A stretch of 64,000 nt of DNA from Lachancea mirantina (GCA_900074745.1 LT598469.1:1364001-1428000); one strand, 5' to 3'; numbered from the stretch's first letter, positions 40,353 to 50,561 are shown. The notes: a model not told the origin generated them from the letters alone. Translations and numbers: made by a program.

Positions 40353-41348
40353 ATGACAATGCGATTTCCTAGAAAGATTCCTGCGGATCAAGTGCCATCC
40401 ACGGTGGGTCTACAATTGCCGAAAATCATAACTTTTGATGCTTATAATACGCTTTACTCGACAACGCTACCAGTTATGGAGCAATATTGCCTTGCGGGCA
40501 AAAAATATGGCATTGATGCCAAACCAGAAGAGCTCACGCAAAGGTTTCCATCTGGTATGTTTCAAACTGAAATTTCAAACTTCGAAGTAAAGCAAAGTGC
40601 TGACAATCATCTGAATCGCTAAGTTTTCAAAAACCTCAGGATACAGCACCCGAATTACGGGAAAAATACTGGAATTACAGCCAATGAATGGTGGACGCTT
40701 CTGATCCAAAATGTTTTTAAACCTCATCAAGTGCCTCCAGAAATGATTGAGCACATTCTAACAGTTTTCGAAGGATTCGGGGCGTACAGCATTTACCCAG
40801 ATCTTCTGGATCTTTTGAGGAGCATCAGGAAGAAAAGTCCGGATACCGTTCTTGGAGTGATAAGCAATACAGATCCCATAATGTACAAACTCTTGAAAAA
40901 CATTGGTCTTAATGTTTATTTTGACAACAACATTTACTTATCTTACGACATTGATCTTTCAAAGCCCGACGTACGTCTTTTTGATCATGTTCTCAAGGAT
41001 ATTGTCAAGAAAAGGCCCAACTTACTCGAGGCTATGACGCTTCAAGAGCTAAGGGGTCACTGCTGGCACATTGGAGACGAAAAAATGAATGATATGATCG
41101 GTCCTTGCAACGCAGGATGGGTAGGTATTCTGCTTGATAGGGCAAACAAGTACCACTATTTCAATGAAGAGTTTCAACACATAGAGCGAAGTGAGCATGA
41201 TCTCTATCAAGACAAAATAGACAATAATTACCAAGTCAGCTACGAAACCTCTTTGAAGAACACAGACGTTGTGCAGCTAGCTGAAAGGCAACTTGTTATT
41301 TCGAATTTGAAGCCTATCAAATCCTTGCTTGATAGAGGAAATATATAG
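40353..41348 (+). CDS. DPI35: HAD-family hydrolase Dpi35-like, one intron
   Basis: Coding join 40353-40554 and 40624-41348: 308 residues, as against 302 in S. cerevisiae YMR130W. HAD motif I is KIITFDAYNTLY; motif II is GVISNTD; motif III/IV regions SKPD and HIGDE are in place, so a phosphatase-like fold with complete core residues is expected. Substrate unknown. Joining across the intron restores RFPSVFKNLRIQHPNYGK, which fits the homologue, whereas the unspliced frame hits a stop at 40620. RRB1 lies 4.6 kb further, as with YMR130W-YMR131C, with tRNA-Ala, COX12 and RIC1 between. Confidence 0.9.
40555..40623 (+). other. 69-nt intron of DPI35 with AAG acceptor
   Basis: The donor is the yeast consensus GTATGT (40555-40560). 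A branch-site-like GCTGAC (40599-40604) lies about 20 nt before the acceptor, which reads GCTAAG. Removing the segment restores frame and conserved sequence. The only nearby CAG (about 40637-40639) would delete conserved residues. Confidence 0.75.
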
Positions 41349-41454
41349 ATACGAGTTCGCTTAAGAAGTTTAGAATTACGTTATCAGAATATATGTGACA
41401 GAAGAGAAACAAAGATCATATCCAGTAAATTTAGCTACTGGATCCAAAAAAATC

Positions 41455-41527
41455 TGGACATAACAGGATTCGAACCAGTGACCTCTTCCTTGCAAGGGAA
41501 GCGCGCTACCAACTGCGCCATATGCCC
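41455..41527 (-). tRNA. tRNA-Ala(UGC)
   Basis: 73 nt on the minus strand. Acceptor GGGCAUA pairs with UAUGUCC (one G-U), discriminator A at 41455. D arm GCGCAGUUGGUAGCGC, T arm CUGGUUCGAAUCCUG. The anticodon loop CUUGCAA gives UGC. A seven-T run (41445-41451 on the complement) follows as pol III terminator. No intron. Confidence 0.96.
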
Positions 41528-42113
41528 ATTTTCCCATGGAATTGAAGGCTGTCAAGAAAATATCATGTCAAAGGCGGTTCATATTTTTTGATGTTTTCTA
41601 AAACCAGCATGACATATGAGATTGACGTGTGAGAAGTAACATGTACCTTCATAAACTCTCAAAAAACTGTCAAAAGTTGCTGAAATTTTTGGTCAGAGCG
41701 GATTCTTTTGCTTCTAATCGCCATCTTGCGGACACGCAATGATTTAAAGTTAAACTTCGCTTGTCATCTGGCGGTACTGCAAGCCTAATTATTGATCTGA
41801 ATACGTTTCTTGTCAGAACAGCCATACACTGCGTTGCGCTCCCCGAATTTTTGCGCCAGTAACTCAAAAATGACTACATAAACTAAGATTGACGATTCAC
41901 ATAGAAGTAAAGCGAAGGTAGAAAAACAAAATTCGTAGTATCGAATATCATTGCATGACCGGTGTATGTAAGTTTGGTTCACTTGTAACCATATGAACGC
42001 GGGCACAAGCACTGGGCGGTGAGCACCACGTGTTGAGCGCCCGTATTGCTATTAAAAAAGTCTCTGACATTGTAGGGAGGAAGGAAGCACAGAAAAAGTC
42101 AGAATAATTGGCC
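41528..42113. other. intergenic between tRNA-Ala and COX12
   Basis: 586 bp of AT-rich DNA with the tRNA promoter side and the COX12 3' flank. No gene or repeat seen. Confidence 0.4.
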
Positions 42114-42362
42114 CTATGGCTTGACGTCACCAGCGAAATTACCCTTTTCTCTCTGCTCGTCCCATTTTTCAATCCATTCAACTGGACACAGCGATGAATA
42201 AGTCCTGAAAAACACTTTGCATGGTGCGAAGTCTTCGCCCTTGGCGTTCACGCATTTGTGGTAATCCACATACGATTGCCAGCAATGCATTGTTTGGTTT
42301 TGATTAGGAAATCTTGAGTCGAAACCGACGGTATGCAAGGGAGTTTGTTGCTTCTCAGACAT
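42114..42362 (-). CDS. COX12: cytochrome c oxidase subunit VIb
   Basis: Small intermembrane-space subunit of respiratory complex IV, imported and oxidised by Mia40. 82 residues (83 in S. cerevisiae). The twin cysteine pairs are CWQSYVDYHKC (CX9C) and CKVFFRTYSSLC (CX10C), followed by PVEWIEKWDEQRE. RIC1 lies next to it on the same strand, as with YLR038C-YLR039C. Confidence 0.97.
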   Translation of the reverse strand: MSEKQQTPLHTVGFDSRFPNQNQTMHCWQSYVDYHKCVNAKGEDFAPCKVFFRTYSSLCPVEWIEKWDEQREKGNFAGDVKP

Positions 42363-42566
42363 GGTGTTTTGCTTGGTGGGTATGGCTATATGACACCGTT
42401 ACTGTCAATATCGCTTGGAAGAGGCGAGGTATGCTCGTTGATTCTTGAAAAATTTAAAGAGCGATATCTTTCAGAGCTGGGAAGACTTCTTGAATATAGA
42501 CATTTTTTCCAAAACATGATTGGCTTGAAATCACGTGAAAAATCATAGACGGGCTTATAAGTCTAT

Positions 42567-45500
42567 TTACTGTATAAGTTGTAGGGATCTGTTCACCAAA
42601 TCGGACTTGTTTTCGGCGTCAAGTGCTTGCATGAATCTAACAAGCTGAAAACTCAAGTCCCAGTAGTCCCGAGCCTCGTCGGCAGTTTTGGCTGTCGAAG
42701 CAGCTGTGACCAAAATCTGTAACACTTGAATAATTAAATTCTCGTCATTTAGAACTTTGGCAAAACCTGGATCGCTTTCTGGAGATCTTGGAGCACTGCT
42801 TCTAGTCGATGCTTTTTTTTTGTTCTTATTTTTCTTTTTTCCCTTTGATATTGGCGCTGATGGAGAGTCGAGTTTCAATGGCACTGAATTGTTTAGCTGG
42901 TTGTCGTCGTAGCTTAAAAAAACCATCAGCAATATGCCCAAGGCTTTTGCTTGATTTTGTTCAACACACATGACCAATAGCGATTTTGGTGTGAGACTTA
43001 ACCCTTGAAACAGGGATTCCCAGTGCTCGACTTCTATTTTTCTCAAACAATTGCTTATGATTTCCAGCTTGCCAACTTTAACGGGTCCCTTATCATAGCA
43101 GTCAATCAAGGCCACTATGGAGTCGAGCGGCTTATTGTCTAGAATTGTCACCGACAGTATCTTTTCCAGTGCGAACTTGTAATGCTTCAATGTCCGGTAT
43201 TTTTCGTCTATCTCCTTGCTCGCAATGTTGTGCTTAAAAGCACTCAGTATAATTTGATCGAGAAATATGTTTTGGTGCATTATGAGCTTCGAGAATCTTT
43301 CCCTATTGACGCATTGGACACTGTGCACGATTTTGGCACCTGGCGAGACCGCCGCTGGGTAGCCGTCTTCCAGGATGGCTGAAGAGGCAGAACAGTCTCC
43401 AGATGTCCATAAGTCGGGCAGTGAAAACGCTATAAAGTTGCCCTTTTGTACAAGATAGATTTCCTCCGCTACCAGATCGATGATTTTCTCAACGCCTTCG
43501 AGTATGGCTTCTTCTTCATAGCCTTTATCCTCCGCTCTTTTTATTTTCAAGACAACGTCACCTTCGTACGCGAAGAATCCATCTGCATATGAAAATATTC
43601 CTTTCAAATTCTCAGTAAATCGGTGGGCCACCATCGTTACAGGTAGTGCGTGAAACCTTCTGAGACCGATGTGACCGTTTTGAGATATGCTGGATATAAC
43701 GTCAATGACTTGCAAGCGTTTGTTTTCACAAATCAGTATTATTTCAGCAGTTTTGAAAAATGTATCGAGGTTCACTGCTGTTGAAGTTTTCGACTTGACT
43801 TTTAAAAGTCTGAATCTAGAAAGAGTGTTGACATGAACACTTGAAATCGAGCTATCGGAGATTTGGTATTCCCAAATTGATGCGTCTCTTAAATCTGAAA
43901 TGCTCTCATCATTTGATGTCATTGCGTAACACTTTAACATCTGAGAATTATCGTCCTCCGTACTAGCAATTAATAAGTAATCATCCGCAATCCAATGCAT
44001 ATCAATAACGCTCATGTCGGTGAAACTTTGCCAAGTATTGTGTTCCATTGAATGCAAGAGCAGAATGTTTTTGTTGGCCACGTAAGCGGCTAATCGCGAA
44101 ACACAACCATTGACCTTTATCAACGGAACATAATTGTTTAAAGTTTTAGTCGGTAACCTTATTGATTGCGATACAACACTTGAGTCCAGCTCAGGTGGTT
44201 TCGAAAAGATCACAATGTCGTTATTGTCATTATGCAAAATAAAGGGTCTGGAATTCCGAAAATCTGTAAAATCATTCCAACATTCTTGCCAGAGCTCGCA
44301 GCGAAGATACCATCCTGATTCCGTGACGATCGCTAGTGTCTTATCAAGGACAGCAAAATCCTGTGCCCGTGAGTAAGACATTTTCTCATTTTCGTTGTAC
44401 TCACTATTGAAAAGCGAAAATAGCACATTACCCCACTTGCTAATAGCGTGAAGCTCTCCATCTTCCTGCAGGACTAGGAAGGTATCTTCATTTAAAGGCT
44501 TACAAACTTTAATTGGTGCTCCGACACTGTGCGCAACTATGATATCCTCCGTCATAACCGAAAAATAAGCGATTCGATGCTGGAATGCGAGTCCAATCAT
44601 TGTGCCCAGTGCGAAAGCATTCATCAATTTTTCATTTGCATCATAATTGAGCTCAGTCGTCTTGACCTTTCGATCAGCTATACTCACGTAGTTGATATGC
44701 AAAAGGCTTTCTTTCTGCGAAACAACACAAAGTGTATCATTTATAGGGACTATAGCGACACCGTCTTTGACATTGATCACAGAGCTTTCATTCATTTTGA
44801 AACTCTTTAAATTTAACGATTGAAGCCCATGCGCAAACAGGATCACTAGAAATTCCGCCTCTTCTTCATTTTCGTCATTTGCAGGTTCATAGAATCCCCT
44901 AACGTCTGTGATTTCATAGTCAAAGCGGAGGATGATTTTCAACCTAAGTTCAACTTTTCTAATAGGAACTTCATCGATTGTTTCTGAGTTCTTGTTAAAA
45001 AGATGCAAAAAGCCCCTCTGCTTTTCAATGCTAAAACCGTTTTGAATAAGCTTGTTTGAATCTGTCTTATCGAAAACGGTCAGAATTTCGTCGTCTTCAT
45101 CATCGTCTAAAAAGTCTTGCCCATTTTCAGCGGTGATATTATTAAGGTCAAGGACGGGAATGCCGACCTCCTTGAAAACACTGAATCTGCTTGCTGAAAG
45201 CAGAAGTTGATAGACCAAAATGACGTTCTTATCTGTAATAACATAAAAATTTGCCTTGCTCCGGCCGCCTTCGCCTTGATGTCTTAATTCGCCGGAGTCG
45301 CTTTTCGGGTCTTCCAAGGAGCTAGTGTCAGACACTACAAATCGATTTGCCCCAAAATCCGTAATTGATTGGAGACTACGTTCATGCGTCGAAATCAATG
45401 CTGGTGGTTTGTGGTTGTAAATGAGAACTCTGGTTGACGTGAGAACGACCATGCAATTTGTATGAGGGACTATCAAACTTTGTAACACATGATCTTCACA

Positions 45501-45575
45501 AGTTTCCTCCCCTGTTCCAAAAGCCCTATCAGGGATTTCAAACCCCTGGGGGGGCTGCAGTGGCCACAGATGCAT
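42567..45575 (-). CDS. RIC1: Ric1, subunit of the Ypt6 guanine-nucleotide exchange factor
   Basis: With Rgp1 it activates Ypt6 for retrograde traffic to the late Golgi. 1,002 residues from the ATG at 45575 (MHLWPLQPPQGFEIPDRAFG); the longer open frame upstream has no ATG, and this start resembles the yeast protein's beginning. The N-terminal half is beta-propeller-like; the C-terminal half is helical (RIC1 domain), with a lysine-rich insert KGKKKNKNKKK about residue 920 and a helical end. Near-identical context to YLR039C beside COX12. Confidence 0.92.
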   Translation of the reverse strand: MHLWPLQPPQGFEIPDRAFGTGEETCEDHVLQSLIVPHTNCMVVLTSTRVLIYNHKPPALISTHERSLQSITDFGANRFVVSDTSSLEDPKSDSGELRHQGEGGRSKANFYVITDKNVILVYQLLLSASRFSVFKEVGIPVLDLNNITAENGQDFLDDDEDDEILTVFDKTDSNKLIQNGFSIEKQRGFLHLFNKNSETIDEVPIRKVELRLKIILRFDYEITDVRGFYEPANDENEEEAEFLVILFAHGLQSLNLKSFKMNESSVINVKDGVAIVPINDTLCVVSQKESLLHINYVSIADRKVKTTELNYDANEKLMNAFALGTMIGLAFQHRIAYFSVMTEDIIVAHSVGAPIKVCKPLNEDTFLVLQEDGELHAISKWGNVLFSLFNSEYNENEKMSYSRAQDFAVLDKTLAIVTESGWYLRCELWQECWNDFTDFRNSRPFILHNDNNDIVIFSKPPELDSSVVSQSIRLPTKTLNNYVPLIKVNGCVSRLAAYVANKNILLLHSMEHNTWQSFTDMSVIDMHWIADDYLLIASTEDDNSQMLKCYAMTSNDESISDLRDASIWEYQISDSSISSVHVNTLSRFRLLKVKSKTSTAVNLDTFFKTAEIILICENKRLQVIDVISSISQNGHIGLRRFHALPVTMVAHRFTENLKGIFSYADGFFAYEGDVVLKIKRAEDKGYEEEAILEGVEKIIDLVAEEIYLVQKGNFIAFSLPDLWTSGDCSASSAILEDGYPAAVSPGAKIVHSVQCVNRERFSKLIMHQNIFLDQIILSAFKHNIASKEIDEKYRTLKHYKFALEKILSVTILDNKPLDSIVALIDCYDKGPVKVGKLEIISNCLRKIEVEHWESLFQGLSLTPKSLLVMCVEQNQAKALGILLMVFLSYDDNQLNNSVPLKLDSPSAPISKGKKKNKNKKKASTRSSAPRSPESDPGFAKVLNDENLIIQVLQILVTAASTAKTADEARDYWDLSFQLVRFMQALDAENKSDLVNRSLQLIQ

Positions 45576-45797
45576 CACAATCCAAGTTATTAGGGCCGTC
45601 AACACTCTGGTCAAATGTATATGTTCGTGCCAGCACTGGAGACGAAATGAGCATTATAGGATCACGGAACCAAGTACTTTTTCACGAAATGTTTATTCTG
45701 ACAGAGACTTGATGAACTATTACTTTAGATTAAAATAATTGAGCAACCATTGAATTGTCTGGTTACTTGATAGATTTGTAGGTAGATCGCGGCACAT

Positions 45798-45959
45798 TTA
45801 AATTCTTGAGCTCGTCGTATTTTGATCGATGGACTCATTGTATTTTTGTGCTTTCTTACGATATGATTCGTCTAGTGCTAGCTCGATCTCCCTGCCGCTC
45901 AGGAGGATGAACTCTCTGTCGTATGGAGTATACAGAGTTTTTAATATAGGAACCGTCAA
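45798..45959 (-). CDS. unrecognised short frame without ATG between RRB1 and RIC1
   Basis: The minus strand reads about 54 codons ending at 45798 with protein-like sequence ([20 protein letters not shown], then a charged helix ending TTSSRI). It has no ATG, and its 5' end overlaps the RRB1 stop in another frame. It could be the last exon or relic of a small gene, or chance. No homologue recognised. Confidence 0.2.
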   Translation of the reverse strand: MTVPILKTLYTPYDREFILLSGREIELALDESYRKKAQKYNESIDQNTTSSRI

Positions 45960-47521
45960 ACGCTAATTGTTTTCCAGATGTTCAAGCCATCGGTACCTGT
46001 ACTTACCAAACAGCCCGGAATTTGTTTATGCCATTTGACATCCTTCACTTCCTTTTGCCAGTGTACGAATAAAAGTTGAGGAGGGATTTGCTGAAGCTCT
46101 TCTGTTTCAGCTGCCTGTTGTTTGATTTCTTCATCGTCAGCTTCAACAGAAAGATCCCATAAGGTTACAGTGTTGTCCTCACTGGCGACGGCGATGATCG
46201 ACTCATCCAAGGGATTGAAGCTAATAGACGTAATCGCACCCTTGTGGAAGTCATACTGAGCGACTGGAGATACTGAATTTGCATGGCTTGGCGAAAATTG
46301 TCTTAAATCCCAGACCCCCCACTTACCATTGTCATCACCGCTTGCTAGTAGGTAGCCAATCTTTTCGTTCCAGCTAATGACGTTGACGTCCGTGTCAGAC
46401 GCTTTGACGGAAATAGCAGGCTTGCGCTTCTTTGATCGAGTGTCCCATATCCTGATGTGACCGTCACAACCACAAGTGGCAAAAACCGTAGCTTCTGTGC
46501 GGGACCATTGAATGTCTTCAATTGACTGGTTATTGTCCACTGAGAAAGCTTGTTTTTCAGTCGCCCATTTGGATGTGTGTCTTTGAGTGAGAAAAACGCG
46601 GCCAGAGCAGTCACCTGTCAGTAGAGCGCCACTTTTGTTAACGGGAGACCAATCTAGCGCATAACCTTCGACGTTGCCGTGGTTTTTCACCGTGTGGATC
46701 GGTCTCCTGGCAGCTTTTGGTATTTGGTAACCTGGAGTGCTGAAAGCTTTGGTCTGCGAGGCGAGATCGAATATGTAGACCTCTCCGTTCTCGCTCATAG
46801 TAGCAGTCAAAACTTCCTGACCTTCGACAGCAAATGGGGAGACTTTTAATCTATTTGTAGTATCTTTGAGTGCAACGTTTTCGTTCTCGATAACTGGGTC
46901 AGAGTCATCGTCCTCATTGTCTTCCTCGTCTTGCTCTTCCTCATCGTCCTTGACCAACGTCTTGGTCAATTGCGACATTTTGAGCAATAGCAGTTCGTTA
47001 TCTTTTTTCTTCGAAGCTTGGGTCGCCGTTGCAACAAGCAGGGACTGAGGATAGCTTCTGCGCTCGGATCCGAGCCTGTCGGGGACAACGTCCAGCGACA
47101 TACATGGCCACGGCAAGTGAACATTATGTAGCATTTCGTAGACCGATGGGTCAGCTTCTAAAACTTCGTCAGGTCCCAATGGTTTGGACAGATGCGGCAA
47201 GTAGAGCTGCTGCCCATGTGTGTTTTGAACTTCCGTTTGATCATTCTGAACTTGGCTGCGCGCTTTTTCTTCCTTCCTTTCGATGTACTCTTCACTCTCC
47301 ATATTCTCATCACCGCTTTCAGCATATTCATCGCCATCTAACTCTATAATTTCACCGTCACTCTCGAACTCATCACTATACTCGTCTTCAAATTGACCCA
47401 CTTCGACGTCTTTCTGCGCGACAGAAGTCACAGCAGGCACGTCTTTTGACCTAATCTTTGATGATACAATCCGCTCATTGCTATTATCAATATCCTCAAT
47501 GTCAGCAGACCTTTTTGACAT
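45956..47521 (-). CDS. RRB1: Rrb1, chaperone of ribosomal protein uL3
   Basis: WD-repeat nuclear protein that binds newly made Rpl3 and is needed for 60S assembly. 521 residues from the ATG at 47521 ([19 protein letters not shown]); the open frame extends further upstream, but the inner ATG matches the family (511 in S. cerevisiae). The acidic N-terminus (about 50-85) and another acid run (about 200-220) suit a histone/r-protein chaperone. WD repeats fill the rest, with clear [13 protein letters not shown] and VTLWDLS strands; the end is [10 protein letters not shown]. The promoter carries PAC and RRPE-type motifs. Confidence 0.95.
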   Translation of the reverse strand: MSKRSADIEDIDNSNERIVSSKIRSKDVPAVTSVAQKDVEVGQFEDEYSDEFESDGEIIELDGDEYAESGDENMESEEYIERKEEKARSQVQNDQTEVQNTHGQQLYLPHLSKPLGPDEVLEADPSVYEMLHNVHLPWPCMSLDVVPDRLGSERRSYPQSLLVATATQASKKKDNELLLLKMSQLTKTLVKDDEEEQDEEDNEDDDSDPVIENENVALKDTTNRLKVSPFAVEGQEVLTATMSENGEVYIFDLASQTKAFSTPGYQIPKAARRPIHTVKNHGNVEGYALDWSPVNKSGALLTGDCSGRVFLTQRHTSKWATEKQAFSVDNNQSIEDIQWSRTEATVFATCGCDGHIRIWDTRSKKRKPAISVKASDTDVNVISWNEKIGYLLASGDDNGKWGVWDLRQFSPSHANSVSPVAQYDFHKGAITSISFNPLDESIIAVASEDNTVTLWDLSVEADDEEIKQQAAETEELQQIPPQLLFVHWQKEVKDVKWHKQIPGCLVSTGTDGLNIWKTISV

Positions 47522-47582
47522 GATACAAGGCGCCAATTGCTTGATTGCTTCAAGGTCTAATGACCAACCCTGCTCTTCCCAT

Positions 47583-47609
47583 CTCATCTCATCGTTCCAA
47601 AAAATTTTT
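47583..47609 (-). promoter_or_regulatory. PAC and RRPE motifs of the RRB1 promoter
   Basis: On the minus strand AAAAATTTTTT (47599-47609) matches RRPE, followed by CGATGAGATGAG (47583-47594), a doubled PAC core. Both lie 60-90 bp before the RRB1 ATG. This is the classical pair of yeast ribosome-biogenesis promoters. Confidence 0.65.
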
Positions 47610-47766
47610 AAAGACGGTAGAAGATGCCGAAAAGAAATGAGGTAAATCACGTGAACAAAACGAAGCACTAAAGCTGTTAGTCCGTGAGCAGATCATTACA
47701 TCAAAGCAGCAGCGTATGCCATCCTGACAGCGCCGTCAATAGATACTCTCCTGGTATTATAAAAAG

Positions 47767-48378
47767 TCATTGAAAGTCATCTTCTTCCGAGGCCTCAGCT
47801 TTCTTCTTTTTGGCTTGCTTTTTCACGATCCGACGCAGCTTTTCTTCCTCTCTGAGACTATCTGAATTCTGCTCTAGGTACTCCAAAAGGTACTCGCCGT
47901 TTTTGCTTTTCTTCGCTGTGTGTAAGAATGAACCGACATTATCTTCAACCTCTAGTCTAGTTTTCTCGATTCGGTTTAACACCGCATTGTCTCTTGCATA
48001 GCAATTAAGTCTTCGTACTCGGTTCTTGGACTTGAATGAAACCTCTCCTGCCTTCATATACCCACTTTTACGGAGATTGGTCCACGGCGTGCAGATGATC
48101 GAGCATTGCGCCATCTTGTTACCTTGTATCGATTTGGCTTTGCATAGCTGCAAGCAGTCATTCAGTACTTCAGCAGGAATGTCTTCAAGAGCCTTTTCGC
48201 CTGCAGGCTGTTTCAGATAAATGTGAGCACTGGAGTATTTATCTGTGTGGAACCATATCATGTTCTGTTCTTTGAAACCATACTTGATAAGCAGATCATT
48301 CTCATCCTTATTTTTGCCCACCATAAGTAAGTAAGGTGCCTGAGTTTCCAGTGGCTGCGAGGAATAGAAATATACCAT
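47767..48378 (-). CDS. JLP2: Jlp2, NFACT-R (CCDC25-like) domain protein
   Basis: 203 residues (208 in S. cerevisiae YMR132C). The N-terminal NFACT-R domain is recognised by MVYFYSS, PYLLMVGKNKDENDLLIKYG and DIWFH/MIWFHTDKYSSAHIYLK. A helical, strongly basic tail follows (KKQAKKKKAEASEEDDF). NFACT-R proteins have been linked to RNA or tRNA binding; the precise yeast role is unclear. Shares its upstream region with REC114, as YMR132C-YMR133W. Confidence 0.94.
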   Translation of the reverse strand: MVYFYSSQPLETQAPYLLMVGKNKDENDLLIKYGFKEQNMIWFHTDKYSSAHIYLKQPAGEKALEDIPAEVLNDCLQLCKAKSIQGNKMAQCSIICTPWTNLRKSGYMKAGEVSFKSKNRVRRLNCYARDNAVLNRIEKTRLEVEDNVGSFLHTAKKSKNGEYLLEYLEQNSDSLREEEKLRRIVKKQAKKKKAEASEEDDFQ

Positions 48379-48574
48379 AGCGATTTCTGAGGCGTTAGTG
48401 TTGTAGTGGATGACAATGGATTTTACGAACTTGCTATATTACTTCCGTCTTATAAAAGAATCGTACAAAGTGCTATTATTATATTATAAAGAAGTTCAGC
48501 GGCTAGCGATCTTTTAAACCCTTTCAACTCCTCTAACACAACAAAACTCGTCACGAAAGACAATAAGAAAAGCG

Positions 48575-49834
48575 ATGAATGCGTACAGCTTCGACATAAA
48601 TAAGTATTCTCTATATCCAGAGCTTCTGCCTCTCGTAACAGACGTTTCAGGGAGGGCAGTTGCGCCTATATTGACAAAATGGCGACACTTCTATTTTCCA
48701 AATGGGTCCGTTGCACTGAAGATTAGAAACGGAGAAAACGTTATCTTTGAGCTCACCTCTGAAACCGCTATCATTGAAAAGTTTAGCTGGCCTAATCGTA
48801 CAACGTCAAATCAGGTTCAGTGGCCTTTGAGCGCCGTCTCTTTCACCGCGAGTAAGGCCTCATTGAAATGTAAATATCTTGTCAGGAGCTGCGAACAAGA
48901 TATGATCAAGAGATTCCAGATTTGTTTTTTCACTGAGCAGGATTGCAGGCGGTGCTGTGATGTGCTTAGGTCATTTGGCACACGAATTGGTAAACCCGGC
49001 ATAGGCATGAACACAGAAGGGAACGAAAATCCGGATGATTCGCGCGGTTTAAACTCTACCCTGAGGACATTGAATTTTTCGAAAGCTACAGATATGCGTA
49101 CGATAACAGATTTTCATGCCAACGTTACTAAGCCCCATTTATCGCACAATTTCCATGATAGCTCAGAGGAGAACGATCTTACCGAAAACGCTGTGGCCGA
49201 AAACCACCCCTTCAATACCATGAGCTGTTCAATACTAGCATCTCAACTAGTAACCCGTTTATCCGACATCGACGTTTCAACTCCGAATCATTTAACTACA
49301 ACGTTCGAAAGGCCATTGACTTCGCAGAGTAATACAGATGGTATGCACGAAGTAAAGAGACATGAAGAGAGCTCCATGGTAAACAACCAGGTGTTGGAAA
49401 GAGCGTCAAAAGGAGAGCAAGCAAGAGATATGACCAAAGTAATGACCAAAGCACTGACGGATCAACAAAAGCTTGAATTTCAACAATGTTCTCTTGATAT
49501 GATTCCTAAAAATCCGGTCGAGACACCATCTGAAATGCCACTTAGCAACATTAGAGAAGATGAAACTCAATCTATTTCGTCTTCAATGGCTGATTATATC
49601 GCAGATGAGAATAAATCGGTTTTGGGGTCGAAAAAACGTATAGGTATCGAATCTACGAGGAAAAGAAAACCGGCAATAACAAGAGAGCTTTTGACAAAGA
49701 AGCTTGGCGATAAGCGTTTTATTTCATGGGTAAGTGACTATTCTACCGTGGAAAAAGGTCGTGAATTCGATTTTTTACTAACACTTCATCTCAAGGTTGA
49801 TAAAATCGAGTTAATGATGAAAGAATTGACTTGA
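48575..49834 (+). CDS. REC114: meiotic recombination protein Rec114, one 3' intron
   Basis: With Mei4 and Mer2, Rec114 assembles axis condensates that recruit Spo11 for meiotic double-strand breaks. Coding join 48575-49729 and 49796-49834 gives 397 residues. The N-terminal part (about 10-150: FDINKYSLYPELLP, KWRHFYFPNGS) is the PH-like domain; the middle is disordered and Ser/Thr-rich; the last ~35 residues form the Mei4-binding helix, reading DKRFISWVDKIELMMKEL once spliced. The S. cerevisiae gene also has an intron near its 3' end. Unspliced RNA stays in frame and would insert 22 residues. Order matches YMR133W. Confidence 0.93.
   Translation: MNAYSFDINKYSLYPELLPLVTDVSGRAVAPILTKWRHFYFPNGSVALKIRNGENVIFELTSETAIIEKFSWPNRTTSNQVQWPLSAVSFTASKASLKCKYLVRSCEQDMIKRFQICFFTEQDCRRCCDVLRSFGTRIGKPGIGMNTEGNENPDDSRGLNSTLRTLNFSKATDMRTITDFHANVTKPHLSHNFHDSSEENDLTENAVAENHPFNTMSCSILASQLVTRLSDIDVSTPNHLTTTFERPLTSQSNTDGMHEVKRHEESSMVNNQVLERASKGEQARDMTKVMTKALTDQQKLEFQQCSLDMIPKNPVETPSEMPLSNIREDETQSISSSMADYIADENKSVLGSKKRIGIESTRKRKPAITRELLTKKLGDKRFISWVSDYSTVEKGREFDFLLTLHLKVDKIELMMKELT
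49730..49795 (+). other. 66-nt intron of REC114 with AAG acceptor
   Basis: Donor GTAAGT (49730-49735), exact branch site TACTAAC (49776-49782), acceptor TCAAG ending at 49795. No TAG or CAG follows before the stop codon. Length is a multiple of three with no stop, so retention keeps the frame. Confidence 0.85.
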
Positions 49835-49982
49835 TTATTTTTCTACACAATATGAGCTAATATGAAAGTTTCATTGAGCTTGATTGTAACGTTTGCGAGA
49901 TGATGGACTTTGGTGTCATTTTTAATTTTGGCATAGAGAACAAAAATGCTACGATTGCATATGATTTATTATTCTGGCCTGA

Positions 49983-50561
49983 TCATAACATAGCAAGGAT
50001 AACAGCGCTTAAAATCGCCGTCACCGGGATGTTTAGACCGCTGCCAATCCCCGAGCTACGGCTCGATCCTCCTGCGGAACTGTTTCTGCCAGCTGATGTA
50101 GAAGATGAATGAGACCCAGCTGATGCAGAGCCCGATTCACCAGAGGAGCCCGATTCTGACGCCATCACTGTCAAAGAGCTCCCTCGAGGGCCACTATAGG
50201 TGCTGGTCATATTAGATGACGAATTAAAAGATCCGGACCCCGAACTTAGTGTCGTGGGAGGGCCAGAAGAGTTGAAGTTTTGCGAAGCGGAACTTGCAAC
50301 GGCCGACGGACCTTGCATGCCTGACATATCGGAGGATTGAGAAGCTTGCATAGAAATTGTAGGCTCGCTGGCAGAGCTCATGGATTCCTGGCCTGCAGAA
50401 CTGGCCGTTGATTGGCCTCCCATGCTTGAATCGTTTTCAGCAGTAACCTGGATCGAAGAAGCGCTGCCGCCTGATCCTACAAACCCGCCAGCGGCTGAGG
50501 ATGAGGCAGCGTATATAGCAGCGGGCAATTGAGCTAAAAGTATTGGTGCCGTAAGTTTCAT
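49983..50561 (-). CDS. small Ser/Gly-rich GPI-anchored wall protein
   Basis: 192 residues. N-terminal signal peptide (MKLTAPILLAQLPAAIYA), then an almost pure Ser/Gly/Ala-rich body with repeated ASSAGQES/SGSGSF-like segments and possible O-mannosylation sites, and a hydrophobic C-terminus IPVTAILSAVILAML behind a small-residue GPI-attachment site. Such proteins are covalently linked to wall glucan. No specific family recognised; absent from the YMR133-YMR134 position of S. cerevisiae as far as I recall. Confidence 0.75.
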   Translation of the reverse strand: MKLTAPILLAQLPAAIYAASSSAAGGFVGSGGSASSIQVTAENDSSMGGQSTASSAGQESMSSASEPTISMQASQSSDMSGMQGPSAVASSASQNFNSSGPPTTLSSGSGSFNSSSNMTSTYSGPRGSSLTVMASESGSSGESGSASAGSHSSSTSAGRNSSAGGSSRSSGIGSGLNIPVTAILSAVILAML

